Shown piece by piece: positions 28,375-36,391 of a stretch of DNA of 64,000 nt (position 1 is its first letter; each line of letters starts with the position of its first letter). The DNA lies in the NCBI GenBank assembly GCA_900550925.1, contig URTU01000001.1:20678-84677 (forward strand), written 5' to 3'. A program made the position numbers and the translations under genes. The notes beneath the pieces are model-generated. The model was not told the origin of the DNA. It did not search any database and saw only the letters and a list, made by a program, of their open reading frames with translations. The stretch is from an uncultured Alistipes sp. GTDB taxonomy: Bacteria > Bacteroidota > Bacteroidia > Bacteroidales > Rikenellaceae.

Positions 28375-29262
28375 CTACGGCCGGTGTGACTCGACCGTCT
28401 TGAGCAGATAACGTCCGTATTGGTTCTTCTCGCCCATCGCCGCAGCCATACGGCGCATACGGTCGGCATCGATCCACCCTTTGCGGTAGGCAATGCTCTC
28501 GAGACAGGCGATCTTCAGGCCCTGCCGCTTCTCGATCACCTCGACGAATATCGAGGCCTCGGCCAACGAATCGTGCGTCCCCGTGTCGAGCCACGCAAAA
28601 CCGTCCCCGAGCGTATCGACATGCAGCTGTCCGTCGGAGAGGAACTGCTGGTTTACCGAAGTTATCTCCAGTTCGCCGCGGGCCGACGGCCGTATCCCCT
28701 TGGCGATCTCCACAACGCGGTTCGGATAGAAATAGAGCCCGACAACGGCATAATCGGATTTGGGATGAGCCGGCTTCTCCTCGATCGACAGGCAGCGTCC
28801 CGCCGCATCGAACTCCGCAACGCCGTAACGCTCCGGATCGTCGACCCGATAGCCGAAGATAGTCGCACGGGAATCCCTTTCGGCACGCTGCACGGCCGCC
28901 GCAAGCATAGGTTCGAATCCGGCCCCGTGAAAGATGTTGTCTCCCAGGACCAGGCATACGCTCTCCAACCCGATAAACCGCTCGCCGATCAGGAAAGCCT
29001 GAGCCAGGCCGTCGGGCGAAGGCTGTTCGGCATATTCGAAGCGCACGCCGAAATCCGAACCGTCACCCAGCAAACGCCGGAATGAGGGCAGATCGGCCGG
29101 GGTCGATATAATGAGGATGTCGCGTATGCCGGCCGACATCAGCACCGAAATCGGATAATATACCATCGGCTTGTCATAAATTGGCAGCAACTGTTTCGAC
29201 ACCCCCCGCGTAATCGGATACAACCGCGTTCCGGACCCGCCGGCCAAGACTATACCTTTCAT
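28375..29262 (-). CDS. rfbA: Glucose-1-phosphate thymidylyltransferase
   Basis: Makes dTDP-glucose from dTTP and glucose-1-phosphate, the first step of dTDP-rhamnose synthesis. I take the ATG at 29262, which opens on the nucleotidyltransferase signature ([17 protein letters not shown]) and gives 295 residues. Further motifs are [15 protein letters not shown], the LGDNIFHG metal/sugar site, and [17 protein letters not shown] near the C-terminus. rfbC and rfbD are not in this window. Confidence 0.96.
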   Translation of the reverse strand: MKGIVLAGGSGTRLYPITRGVSKQLLPIYDKPMVYYPISVLMSAGIRDILIISTPADLPSFRRLLGDGSDFGVRFEYAEQPSPDGLAQAFLIGERFIGLESVCLVLGDNIFHGAGFEPMLAAAVQRAERDSRATIFGYRVDDPERYGVAEFDAAGRCLSIEEKPAHPKSDYAVVGLYFYPNRVVEIAKGIRPSARGELEITSVNQQFLSDGQLHVDTLGDGFAWLDTGTHDSLAEASIFVEVIEKRQGLKIACLESIAYRKGWIDADRMRRMAAAMGEKNQYGRYLLKTVESHRP

Positions 29263-29507
29263 AACATGCAAATATTAGCACCGACGGCTTCCCGGGCCAT
29301 TGCCGACCGGCCGTCAATACAAAAATACAAGATTAATGTCTAAAAACCAAGGCCCGGCCATGTATTGTCGGCCAATGACAGCCTCCGAAACAACCGGATC
29401 GCTTCCCGTGCGGCGGATGATCCGGAGCGCCTTCATCTGTGCCGGATACCCCGGCTCGCGCCTAACCCGTGGTCAAGGTATCTCCGGCAACCGGTGCCGA
29501 ATCAACG

Positions 29508-30287
29508 TCACGGCTTTGCCGCAACCGGAGTTTCGCTCCTCACATAGGGGACCGTCACCTCGATAATTCCCATCGAATAGGGCGCTATGTCGTACTGGTT
29601 GTAGACAAACGTGACAGAGTCTCCCGCAATCCGGAAATTCCCATTATGCACAATCCCCTCCACAGAGAAGAATCCGGCCGTCGGCAGCGAATCGACCATA
29701 ACCCCGAAATCCGAAGCCAGCCTCTCACGGATCATCTGGTCCAGCCCGTCGTACTGCTCCGGCGAGTAGAAATCCTCCAGTCCGAGAGGCCGGCCGTCGC
29801 GCAACGAGAACAGATAGACCAGATCGGCACTCATGCCGTGGGCGCCGCCGTAATAGCAATAGCTGTTCACCTCGTACTGGAACAGCGTATCGGACGGGAA
29901 TGTTATCGCAGACTCGATATCGGCCGTGAACGGAACGACAAAATCGCGGTTTTCGAAGTCAGGCGCCGAAGCTGCCAGCGACTCATGGTACTCGGCCACA
30001 AACTCCTCGAAACTGCGATCCGCCCGATCCATCAGATGCTCCTCCCCGACCGCTCCGAAAAACAGCGCAGGCAGTTGTCGTTCGATCTCGCCGAATACGG
30101 GAGACCGGTCGGCATCGGCCATATGGGCATAGTAATATGATGTTTCGTAGCGGCAGTTGCCCGCCTCGAACGTGGTATCCATCTCAATGACGGCTGTTTG
30201 AGGCAATTCGATTGTTTTGTTCCGGCCGCAGCCGGTTGCCAGAACCCCGACAAGGAGCACTCCGACAAAATAGATCGATCGTTTCAT
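29508..30287 (-). CDS. DUF3298/DUF4163-type (RsiV-like) lipoprotein
   Basis: A 259-residue lipoprotein (lipobox ATGC, Cys20), started at the ATG at 30287. The extra N-terminal frame to 30500 covers a promoter and is not protein-like. It shows a DUF4163-like first half and a DUF3298 second half with the diagnostic NSYCYYGGAHGMSADLVYLF and a closing YNQYDIAPYSMGIIEVTVPY, close to the C-terminal pattern of RsiV-type proteins. RsiV binds lysozyme, but such activity is not shown for this protein. A TATATTTG -7 element (30332-30339, minus) lies upstream. The 245 bases between this gene and rfbA show nothing. Confidence 0.82.
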   Translation of the reverse strand: MKRSIYFVGVLLVGVLATGCGRNKTIELPQTAVIEMDTTFEAGNCRYETSYYYAHMADADRSPVFGEIERQLPALFFGAVGEEHLMDRADRSFEEFVAEYHESLAASAPDFENRDFVVPFTADIESAITFPSDTLFQYEVNSYCYYGGAHGMSADLVYLFSLRDGRPLGLEDFYSPEQYDGLDQMIRERLASDFGVMVDSLPTAGFFSVEGIVHNGNFRIAGDSVTFVYNQYDIAPYSMGIIEVTVPYVRSETPVAAKP

Positions 30288-30446
30288 AAAACCTGTTTTT
30301 TTGCCGGCCGTCAAACAGCGACGGCTCACGGCAAATATAGGCATTCCGGCAATATATCCCACCTCACAACCGGACATTTCCTCATCGCATTGCGCGATTT
30401 TGCCGCACAGTACATCCAAACGGCAATCAGGCTGCCGTTTTTTTCG

Positions 30447-30454
30447 TACCTTTG
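30447..30454 (+). promoter_or_regulatory. -7 element of the EamA gene
   Basis: TACCTTTG matches TAnnTTTG and ends 26 bases before the ATG at 30481. No clear -33 TTTG is seen. Confidence 0.45.
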
Positions 30455-30480
30455 TCCGGCAATCGGAATGCCCGACAAGA

Positions 30481-31389
30481 ATGCACAAACCCTCATACAT
30501 AGCCTATCATGTTCTGGCACTGGTCACCGCCGCCGTGTGGGGATCGACCTTCGTATCGACAAAGATCCTGCTCGCTAACGGGCTGTCTCCAGCCAAGATT
30601 ATGGTCATACGCTTCTCGATAGCCTACCTGCTCATCCTGCTGCTCTCGCACCGGCCGCTGTTCAGCCGCAAACTTTCAGACGAACTCCTGATGATCGGCG
30701 CCGGAATAACCGGCGGTTCGCTCTACTTCCTGGCCGAAAACAGCGCCCTGATATATACCCAGGCCTCAAATGTGGCAATCATCATAGCCGTCACGCCGCT
30801 CCTTACGGCCATTGCGGCACACTTCTTCAGCCGCGGCGAACGCTTCTCGCGAACGCTCGCAACGGGATCGGTCATTGCACTTGCAGGCGTGGTGCTGGTG
30901 GTGCTCAACGGCCGGTTCGTGCTGCATCTAAACCCAAAGGGAGACATGCTCACCATCGCTGCAGCAGTGCTGTGGGCCCTGTACAGCATAATCATTGTCC
31001 GGTTACAACGGCGCTATTCATCGCTCTTCATAACCCGCAAGGTCTTCTTCTATGGCATCGTAACCCTGCTGCCATATCTATTCATCCATGAAGCCGCACT
31101 CGATTTCGGTCTTCTGCTACGCCCGGCCGTAATCGGCAATCTGCTGTTTCTCGGGCTCATAGCCTCGTTCACCTGCTACTGGGCCTGGAATGCCGCCATA
31201 GCCCGCATCGGGTCGATCAACGCCAGCAACTACCTGTATCTCAACCCCGTCGTAGCACTGATCACCTCGGCGATAGTCCTCGACGAGCGTATCACGGTTA
31301 CGGCACTCATCGGCACGGCACTGATCATGCTGGGTGTCGCCGTATGCGAGAAACTTCCAGCCCGAACCTCCGCCCGACGGAGACGATAA
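30481..31389 (+). CDS. EamA-family (drug/metabolite transporter superfamily) exporter
   Basis: A 302-residue membrane protein of ten predicted TM helices in two EamA repeats. The first begins AYHVLALVTAAVWGSTFVSTKILL; the second has MLTIAAAVLWALYSIIIVRLQ and ends with YLYLNPVVALITSAIVLDE, a strong EamA motif. I use the ATG at 30481; the frame upstream is not needed. Members export amino acids or other metabolites. It lies just upstream of the methionine operon but with its own promoter, and a link is not shown. Confidence 0.92.
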   Translation: MHKPSYIAYHVLALVTAAVWGSTFVSTKILLANGLSPAKIMVIRFSIAYLLILLLSHRPLFSRKLSDELLMIGAGITGGSLYFLAENSALIYTQASNVAIIIAVTPLLTAIAAHFFSRGERFSRTLATGSVIALAGVVLVVLNGRFVLHLNPKGDMLTIAAAVLWALYSIIIVRLQRRYSSLFITRKVFFYGIVTLLPYLFIHEAALDFGLLLRPAVIGNLLFLGLIASFTCYWAWNAAIARIGSINASNYLYLNPVVALITSAIVLDERITVTALIGTALIMLGVAVCEKLPARTSARRRR

Positions 31390-31646
31390 TCCGGCCCGCA
31401 ACTCCATCCGCCCACAAATCCGGCCGCCTAACAGTAAATACCGCCGGCAATTATAAAAATCCGCCGCCGTATTGTTGCGTCGCCCAGGCCGCTGCCCCCC
31501 CGATTCCGCCAGCCACCCCGCCCTGCGCAACCCAATGCCCCACCCACGAAATCTCAGCTTCCAATCTCCCGTCCGATTCTCGCCAAATATTTCCCCCAAA
31601 GGGCCACGTATCGTACACGACAGGCAATAATTTATCCCATCGGATA
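31390..31646. other. 257-base intergenic stretch after the EamA gene
   Basis: No gene or clear terminator seen. A run of seven C occurs near 31494. The long minus-strand frame across this area (about 31.45-32.65 kb) is antisense to metY and has no protein-like features. Confidence 0.4.
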
Positions 31647-31677
31647 TTGCATTTGACGAAAATGGTTGCTACTTTTG
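31647..31677 (+). promoter_or_regulatory. Promoter of the methionine leader and metY-metX operon
   Basis: TTG (31647-31649), a 20-base spacer, TACTTTTG (31670-31677), close to the Bacteroidota consensus. The start of transcription would fall near 31684, about 16 bases before the leader-peptide ATG and about 230 bases before metY. Confidence 0.65.
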
Positions 31678-31699
31678 CACGATCGACAACCGTATCGCA

Positions 31700-31804
31700 A
31701 TGAATATCTATAATTCCGGATTCAGCCTTTCCATGATGCCGTCGCTCCGACAGCAGGCCTCCGTATTCATGATGTTCGACATGGATATGCGAATGTGCCG
31801 GTAG
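31700..31804 (+). CDS. Methionine-rich leader peptide, candidate attenuator of metY-metX
   Basis: A 34-codon open frame, ATG 31700 to TAG 31802-31804, inside the leader of the methionine operon. Eight of 34 residues are Met (positions 1, 12, 13, 24, 25, 28, 30, 32), and the run MMFDMDMRMC lies right before the end. The ATG is about 16 bases after the predicted transcription start. This is what a ribosome-sensing attenuation peptide for methionine would look like. The stop codon lies within a small hairpin (GTGCC GGTA GGCAC, 31795-31808). Two more short hairpins follow before metY. No classic T-run terminator is seen, so control might be Rho-dependent or translational. Function is inferred. 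Confidence 0.65.
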   Translation: MNIYNSGFSLSMMPSLRQQASVFMMFDMDMRMCR

Positions 31805-31857
31805 GCACTCTATTTCACACAGGTAATCACGTGTTACCAACACCGCTGATGCGGCTG
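31795..31857 (+). promoter_or_regulatory. Stem-loops between the Met leader peptide and metY
   Basis: Three short hairpins follow one another. GTGCC/GGCAC spans the leader stop codon (31795-31808). GGTAA/TTACC lies near 31822-31838. CCGC/GCGG lies near 31843-31854. A ribosome stalled on the Met codons would cover or free the first. None is followed by a T run. The 50 bases before metY are A-rich. Confidence 0.4.
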
Positions 31858-31912
31858 ACAAATCCCCGAGCGATCGAAAAAAACAGAATGTGTAAAAAAC
31901 AAATCTATTGTC

Positions 31913-33196
31913 ATGTCCGAAAATAAACTTCATTTCGAAACAAAACTTATCCACGGAGGTTACCACCCCGACCACACCGGCTCCCGCGGCATAGCCATCT
32001 ATCCCACCGCCGCATACCACTTCAAGAGCTGCGACCATGCGGCCCGGCTCTTCGAACTGAGCGAAGCCGGGAACATATATACCCGCCTGCAGAATCCGAC
32101 CACCTCGGCATACGAGGAGCGCATGGCCGCACTCTACAACGGTACCGGAGCGCTGGCCGTATCGTCCGGCATGGCCGCAATACTCATTACGGTCACCTCG
32201 CTGGCCGCCCACGGCGACAATATCGTCACCTCGCCCTACCTCTACGGCGGCACCCACAACCAGTTCAAGATCTCGCTCCGCAATGCGGGAATCGAGTGCC
32301 GTATCGCACCGGCCGACGACCCGAAGGCGATGGAGAGCCTCATCGACGACCGCACAAAGGCGATCTACGTCGAGAGCATGGGCAATCCGACCTGCGACGT
32401 ACCCGACCTGGCGGCGCTGGCCGAGATGGCGCACCGGCATGACATACCGTTCGTTGTCGACAACACGTTCGGTGCCGGAGGCTACCTCTGCAACCCGTTC
32501 GAGTGGGGGGCCGACATCGTCCTCGAATCGGCTACCAAATGGATCAACGGCCACGGCACCGCAATGGGAGGTATCATCGTCGACGGCGGTTCGTACAACT
32601 GGGGCAACGGCAAGTTCCCGCAGATCGACGGCCCTTCGGAAGGGTATCACGGCCTGAACCTCTACAAGACCTTCGGCAACCAGGCCTTCATCACCAAATG
32701 CCGCGTCGACGGTCTGCGCGACCTCGGGTGCTGCCCCTCGCCATTCGACTCATACCTGATGATGCTCGGTCTCGAAACACTCTCGCTCCGCGTACGCCAC
32801 TCGGTAGAGTCGGCCCGCCGCCTGGCAGAGTACTGCCGAAACAGCGACAAGGTCCGAAATGTAAGTTTCGTCGGCTTCGAAACGCATCCCAGCCACGCTA
32901 ATGCCGCAAAATATTTCCGCTTCGGCTCGTCGAGCATCTTCACCATCGAACTCGAAGGTTCGCTCGACAGTACGGTCCGCTTCGTCGAGGCCCTCAAGCT
33001 GGTTGCAAACATGACAATGATCGGCGACTCGATTACCGTCATTACCCACCCCGCCTCGACCACCCACAAACAGCTGAGCGATGCCGACCAGCTGGCTGCC
33101 GGAGTCACCCCGACCCTGCTCCGAATATCGCTCGGACTGGAGAATGTCGAGGATATCATCGCCGATTTCGAACAGGCATTCGCCGCAATAGGTTAA
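31913..33196 (+). CDS. metY: O-acetylhomoserine sulfhydrylase (aminocarboxypropyltransferase)
   Basis: A PLP enzyme that makes homocysteine from O-acetylhomoserine and sulfide. The 427-residue protein has the Cys/Met-metabolism fold: the start FETKLIHGGYHPDHTGSRGIAIYPTAAYHF, YTRLQNPTTSAYEERMAAL, SSGMAAI, the VDNTFGAGGYLCNP loop, and SATKWINGHG with the PLP lysine (Lys209). The length and the long insert after the lysine fit MetY rather than cystathionine gamma-synthase. It is followed after 10 bases by metX, which makes its substrate. Control by the upstream Met leader is likely. Confidence 0.95.
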   Translation: MSENKLHFETKLIHGGYHPDHTGSRGIAIYPTAAYHFKSCDHAARLFELSEAGNIYTRLQNPTTSAYEERMAALYNGTGALAVSSGMAAILITVTSLAAHGDNIVTSPYLYGGTHNQFKISLRNAGIECRIAPADDPKAMESLIDDRTKAIYVESMGNPTCDVPDLAALAEMAHRHDIPFVVDNTFGAGGYLCNPFEWGADIVLESATKWINGHGTAMGGIIVDGGSYNWGNGKFPQIDGPSEGYHGLNLYKTFGNQAFITKCRVDGLRDLGCCPSPFDSYLMMLGLETLSLRVRHSVESARRLAEYCRNSDKVRNVSFVGFETHPSHANAAKYFRFGSSSIFTIELEGSLDSTVRFVEALKLVANMTMIGDSITVITHPASTTHKQLSDADQLAAGVTPTLLRISLGLENVEDIIADFEQAFAAIG

Positions 33197-33206
33197 AACG
33201 ACGCAG

Positions 33207-34238
33207 ATGGATCAGACTCAATATTTCCATTACGAACACCCGTTCGAACTCGAAAGCGGCGCCGTACTGCCGTCACTCACCATAGCATACCACACCTTCG
33301 GTGAGATGAACAGCCGTCGCGACAACATCGTCTGGGTGTGCCATGCGCTTACGGCAAATTCGGATGTGGCAGAGTGGTGGCAGCACACCGTCGAGGAGGG
33401 CAAGTTCCTCGATCCGGCCCGCCACTTCACCATCTGTGCCAACTTCCTCGGTTCGTGTTACGGGACTACCGGCCCGCTGAGTATCAATCCCGAAACAGGC
33501 GAGCCCTATTACGACTCTTTCCCGCTCATCACCGTCCGCGACATGGTGCGCTGTCACCGGCTTCTGGCCGAGCATCTCGGAATAAAACGGGTCAAGTTGC
33601 TCATCGGCAGTTCGATCGGCGGATACCAGTGCTGCGAATGGATCATCCAGCAGCCCGACTTTGCCGAAAACCTCGTCCTCATAGCCACCCTGTCGCACGT
33701 CACACCATGGGCAATAGCCTTCAACGAGTCGCAGCGGATGGCTATCGAGAGCGATGCGGAGTTCGGCCAGCACCGCCCCGACGCCGCAATGAAGGGCCTT
33801 GCCGCAGCACGTTCGATCGCGTTGCTGAGCTACCGCGGCCAGCAGGCTTACGACAAGACGCAGGACGACCCCGACGCCCGCACAAAACTGATCGGGCTGC
33901 GGGCAACGACCTACCAGCGTTATCAGGGCGAGAAGCTCTGCCGGCGTTTTAATGTCTACTCCTACTACACGCTTACGCGGGCTATCGACTCGCACAACAT
34001 CGCCCGCGGTCGCGAGGCTACTGAAGATGAACTGCTGGCTTCGATACGCGCCCGCACGGCCGTGATAGCGATCTCGACCGACCTGCTTTTCCCCAAGGAG
34101 CAAATCTGCGAGATGGCCCGACACATCCCCGGGGCCCGATACCACCTCATAGATTCGGATTTCGGCCACGACGGATTCCTGATCGAACACCAGAAACTGA
34201 ACACCATAATACTCGATCTCCTTGAACGGAAAAACTGA
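33207..34238 (+). CDS. metX: Homoserine O-acetyltransferase
   Basis: Acetylates homoserine with acetyl-CoA, giving the substrate of MetY. The 343-residue alpha/beta-hydrolase has the family start (FELESGAVLPSLTIAYHTFGE), NIVWVCHALTANSDV, FLGSCYGTTGPLSINP, and the nucleophile elbow GSSIGGYQ with Ser136 as the probable nucleophile (most MetX have GGSMGG). The late acid and histidine appear in ISTDLLFP and DSDFGHDGFLIE. MetX and some homoserine succinyltransferases share this fold; acetyl is the likely donor by pairing with MetY. Confidence 0.94.
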   Translation: MDQTQYFHYEHPFELESGAVLPSLTIAYHTFGEMNSRRDNIVWVCHALTANSDVAEWWQHTVEEGKFLDPARHFTICANFLGSCYGTTGPLSINPETGEPYYDSFPLITVRDMVRCHRLLAEHLGIKRVKLLIGSSIGGYQCCEWIIQQPDFAENLVLIATLSHVTPWAIAFNESQRMAIESDAEFGQHRPDAAMKGLAAARSIALLSYRGQQAYDKTQDDPDARTKLIGLRATTYQRYQGEKLCRRFNVYSYYTLTRAIDSHNIARGREATEDELLASIRARTAVIAISTDLLFPKEQICEMARHIPGARYHLIDSDFGHDGFLIEHQKLNTIILDLLERKN

Positions 34239-34239
34239 C

Positions 34240-35019
34240 ATGAAACGGATTCTGTACCTTATTTTTCTGCTTGCCGCCTTCGTGACAGCCGGCAATGCGG
34301 GCCATGCGCAAGAGAAGTCGATACGGATGATGAGCTACAACATCCGCAACGGCAAAGGCATGGACGGCATACGCAACCTCGACCGCGTGGCTGCCACCAT
34401 CGAACGATACATGCCCGACGTGGTGGCGCTGCAGGAGGTCGACAGCATGACCACCCGCAGCGGCAAACAGGATGTCGCCGCAATACTCGGCAGCAAATGC
34501 CGCATGAAGCACTTCTATTCGAAAGCCATCGATTTTGACGGCGGAGGGTACGGGATCGCCGTTCTATGCCGCCGCAGGCCCATTGCCATAGAGCGTATCC
34601 CGCTTCCGGGCCGCGAAGAGAAACGGACTCTGCTGATTGTCGAGTTCCGCGATTTCGTATTTGCCGACATGCACCTCTCGCTGACCGAAGCGGATCGGGA
34701 CGCCTCGCTGCCTGTAATCCTGAAGGCGCTCGAACGGTACGGCCGCAACAAACCGGTATTCATTGCCGGAGACTGGAACACCGAACCCAACAGCCGATAT
34801 ATTGCCGAACTGTTGAAGCACTTCGACATAATTTCCGACACCACCGTGGAGACGTTTCCCGCAGACAACCCGACCGTTACGATCGATTACATAGCCGTTG
34901 ACCTGAACAGCCGCGCGGCAATCGAATGCGACGCCTCGGTAATCAACGAACCGCTGGCATCGGACCACCGGCCCGTGTTGGTCAATGTCACATTCACGAA
35001 GTACAAAAAAGTGGAATAA
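34240..35019 (+). CDS. Exported endonuclease/exonuclease/phosphatase-family protein
   Basis: A 259-residue protein of the DNase I-like EEP superfamily, with a signal peptide ending near AGHAQ (residue ~24). Catalytic motifs are present: MSYNIRNGKG (metal Asn), ALQEVDS (metal Glu), IAGDWNTEPNS (Asp/Asn), IDYIAV, and the closing SDHRPVLVNV (Asp-His). The substrate may be a nucleic acid, a phosphodiester or a phosphoinositide-like compound. The ATG at 34240 is one base after the metX stop, so it is cotranscribed with metY-metX, though a role in methionine metabolism is not obvious. Confidence 0.9.
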   Translation: MKRILYLIFLLAAFVTAGNAGHAQEKSIRMMSYNIRNGKGMDGIRNLDRVAATIERYMPDVVALQEVDSMTTRSGKQDVAAILGSKCRMKHFYSKAIDFDGGGYGIAVLCRRRPIAIERIPLPGREEKRTLLIVEFRDFVFADMHLSLTEADRDASLPVILKALERYGRNKPVFIAGDWNTEPNSRYIAELLKHFDIISDTTVETFPADNPTVTIDYIAVDLNSRAAIECDASVINEPLASDHRPVLVNVTFTKYKKVE

Positions 35020-35046
35020 CCGGCCGACAATAACAGCCCTGAAATA

Positions 35047-35094
35047 CGGCGGGGCGCTGCAATCTGATTATAGTTCAGTTGCAGCGCCCCGCCG
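35047..35094. terminator. Hairpin between convergent operons
   Basis: A perfect 16-bp GC-rich stem (35047-35062 with 35079-35094) with a 16-base loop. It lies between the EEP gene (plus) and the last permease gene (minus). T-richness after the stem is only modest on either side. Confidence 0.65.
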
Positions 35095-35124
35095 GTGCGT
35101 TTGACGTCAGTCCGTTTGACGACG

Positions 35125-36390
35125 TTATAACTTTTGCGGTCCGGTCGACGTTGATGCCTTCACACCCCTTCGCAGAAAGCCGCCACGGCGTCCCGTTCTG
35201 GTCTTGTCGTCATCGAGAAGCCTCCGGATACTGAAGCACGCCAACAGGAAATAGACTCCCACCAGAATCCACAGCGTACATACCTGCCGGCTCACATCGA
35301 AGAGCGAGGCCCCCATGGTCTGAATGCGCACGAAACCGTCGACGCCACTGGTCGAGGGGAATATCAGACCGATCGTGTAGAGCCATTCGGGAATCGCCTG
35401 CCGCGGGAATGACGCTCCGCTCAGCAACAATACCGGTATCGAGGTCCATATCAAGAGCATTATCGACTCCTCGCGCTTCCTGAAACAGGTCGACAAGGCT
35501 ATACCCATGAATATGCAGGCCAGCAGGTAGGGCAGCAGCAACCCGACAACACTCCAGAAACTGCCGTTCATCGGGAAGTGGAATATGCGGTAGTGTATTC
35601 CGAAGACATAGAGCATCGTAGCGGCATAGATCGAGAAATAGGCCAGGCTCTTGCCGAGGATCAGCGGCACAACCGACAGCCGCCGTTCACCCGGTACGAC
35701 CAGTTTGCGGTAGAGGCCCTGTTCGCGCCACGTCCCGCCGATCATGCCCAGTCCGATGAGCAGGGTCTGCTGTATGATTACGATGATGATGGCCGGCATG
35801 ATGAACGAACCGTAACCAAGATAGGGATTGAACAGCGTTTTAGCCTGGAACGTCACCGGATTGGTCACGACACTGGCCGTCGGCGGAATCACACCCTGCG
35901 CAACCAACCGGTTGTATTCGACCTTCACGCCCGTCAGGGTCAGGCTGCTGACAACCTCCTGAAAGACCTGGCGATACATCAGAAAGTTGCTCGCATCGAC
36001 ATATACCCCGACCGTCACCGGACTCCCCGACAGCAGATCGGTCTCATAATCGTGCGGAATATAGACTATACCGTATATCTTGCGGGCAAAGAAGAGCTCT
36101 TCGGCCTGCTCCATACTCTCGGGATTATAAGCCACATACATGTTCGGGCCGGCATCGAACAGACGCCCCAGCTGCCGGCTCGACTCGGTATGGCTCATGT
36201 CGACAACTCCGATCGGAACGTTTCGCAGCACCTGATTGTTATAGGCCAGCGAATAGAGCGTCGAATAGAGCAGGAAGGCTATGATCAGGACAAGTATCAC
36301 ACCGCCGTCATGGAAGATGTGATAATATTCGCTGTTGACCACAGCCCGCAGTTCGCGCCACTTGACTCTGAATCGATTGAACTTCATCAT
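35125..36390 (-). CDS. ABC-2-type exporter permease (second of two)
   Basis: A 421-residue membrane protein of the YhhJ/YbhR type. It has one N-terminal TM helix (about residues 31-50), a large extracytoplasmic domain (VPIGVVDMSHTESSRQLGRLFDAG is typical), and five C-terminal TM helices including the GKSLAYFSIYAATMLYVFGI stretch and the PVLLLSGASFPRQAIPEWL loop. It likely pairs with the permease just upstream. Its ATG is one base after that gene's stop. The encoded set lacks an ATPase. Substrate unknown. Confidence 0.92.
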   Translation of the reverse strand: MMKFNRFRVKWRELRAVVNSEYYHIFHDGGVILVLIIAFLLYSTLYSLAYNNQVLRNVPIGVVDMSHTESSRQLGRLFDAGPNMYVAYNPESMEQAEELFFARKIYGIVYIPHDYETDLLSGSPVTVGVYVDASNFLMYRQVFQEVVSSLTLTGVKVEYNRLVAQGVIPPTASVVTNPVTFQAKTLFNPYLGYGSFIMPAIIIVIIQQTLLIGLGMIGGTWREQGLYRKLVVPGERRLSVVPLILGKSLAYFSIYAATMLYVFGIHYRIFHFPMNGSFWSVVGLLLPYLLACIFMGIALSTCFRKREESIMLLIWTSIPVLLLSGASFPRQAIPEWLYTIGLIFPSTSGVDGFVRIQTMGASLFDVSRQVCTLWILVGVYFLLACFSIRRLLDDDKTRTGRRGGFLRRGVKASTSTGPQKL

Positions 36391-36391
36391 C

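Noticed and set aside
30424..30446. Short hairpin followed by seven T just before the EamA promoter element, a possible attenuator
   Set aside because: It lies upstream of the -7 element, so it would not be in the EamA transcript, and the stem is only about 6 bp.
31650..31912. SAM riboswitch or T-box before metY
   Set aside because: No SAM-I/II/III-like conserved core or T-box sequence could be seen. The Met-rich ORF is the more direct signal.
31451..32650. 399-codon open frame on the minus strand across the metY leader and the 5' half of metY
   Set aside because: It is antisense to a clear PLP enzyme, has no protein-like motifs, and would overlap the promoter and leader of the methionine operon. 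Long antisense frames are common at this GC content.
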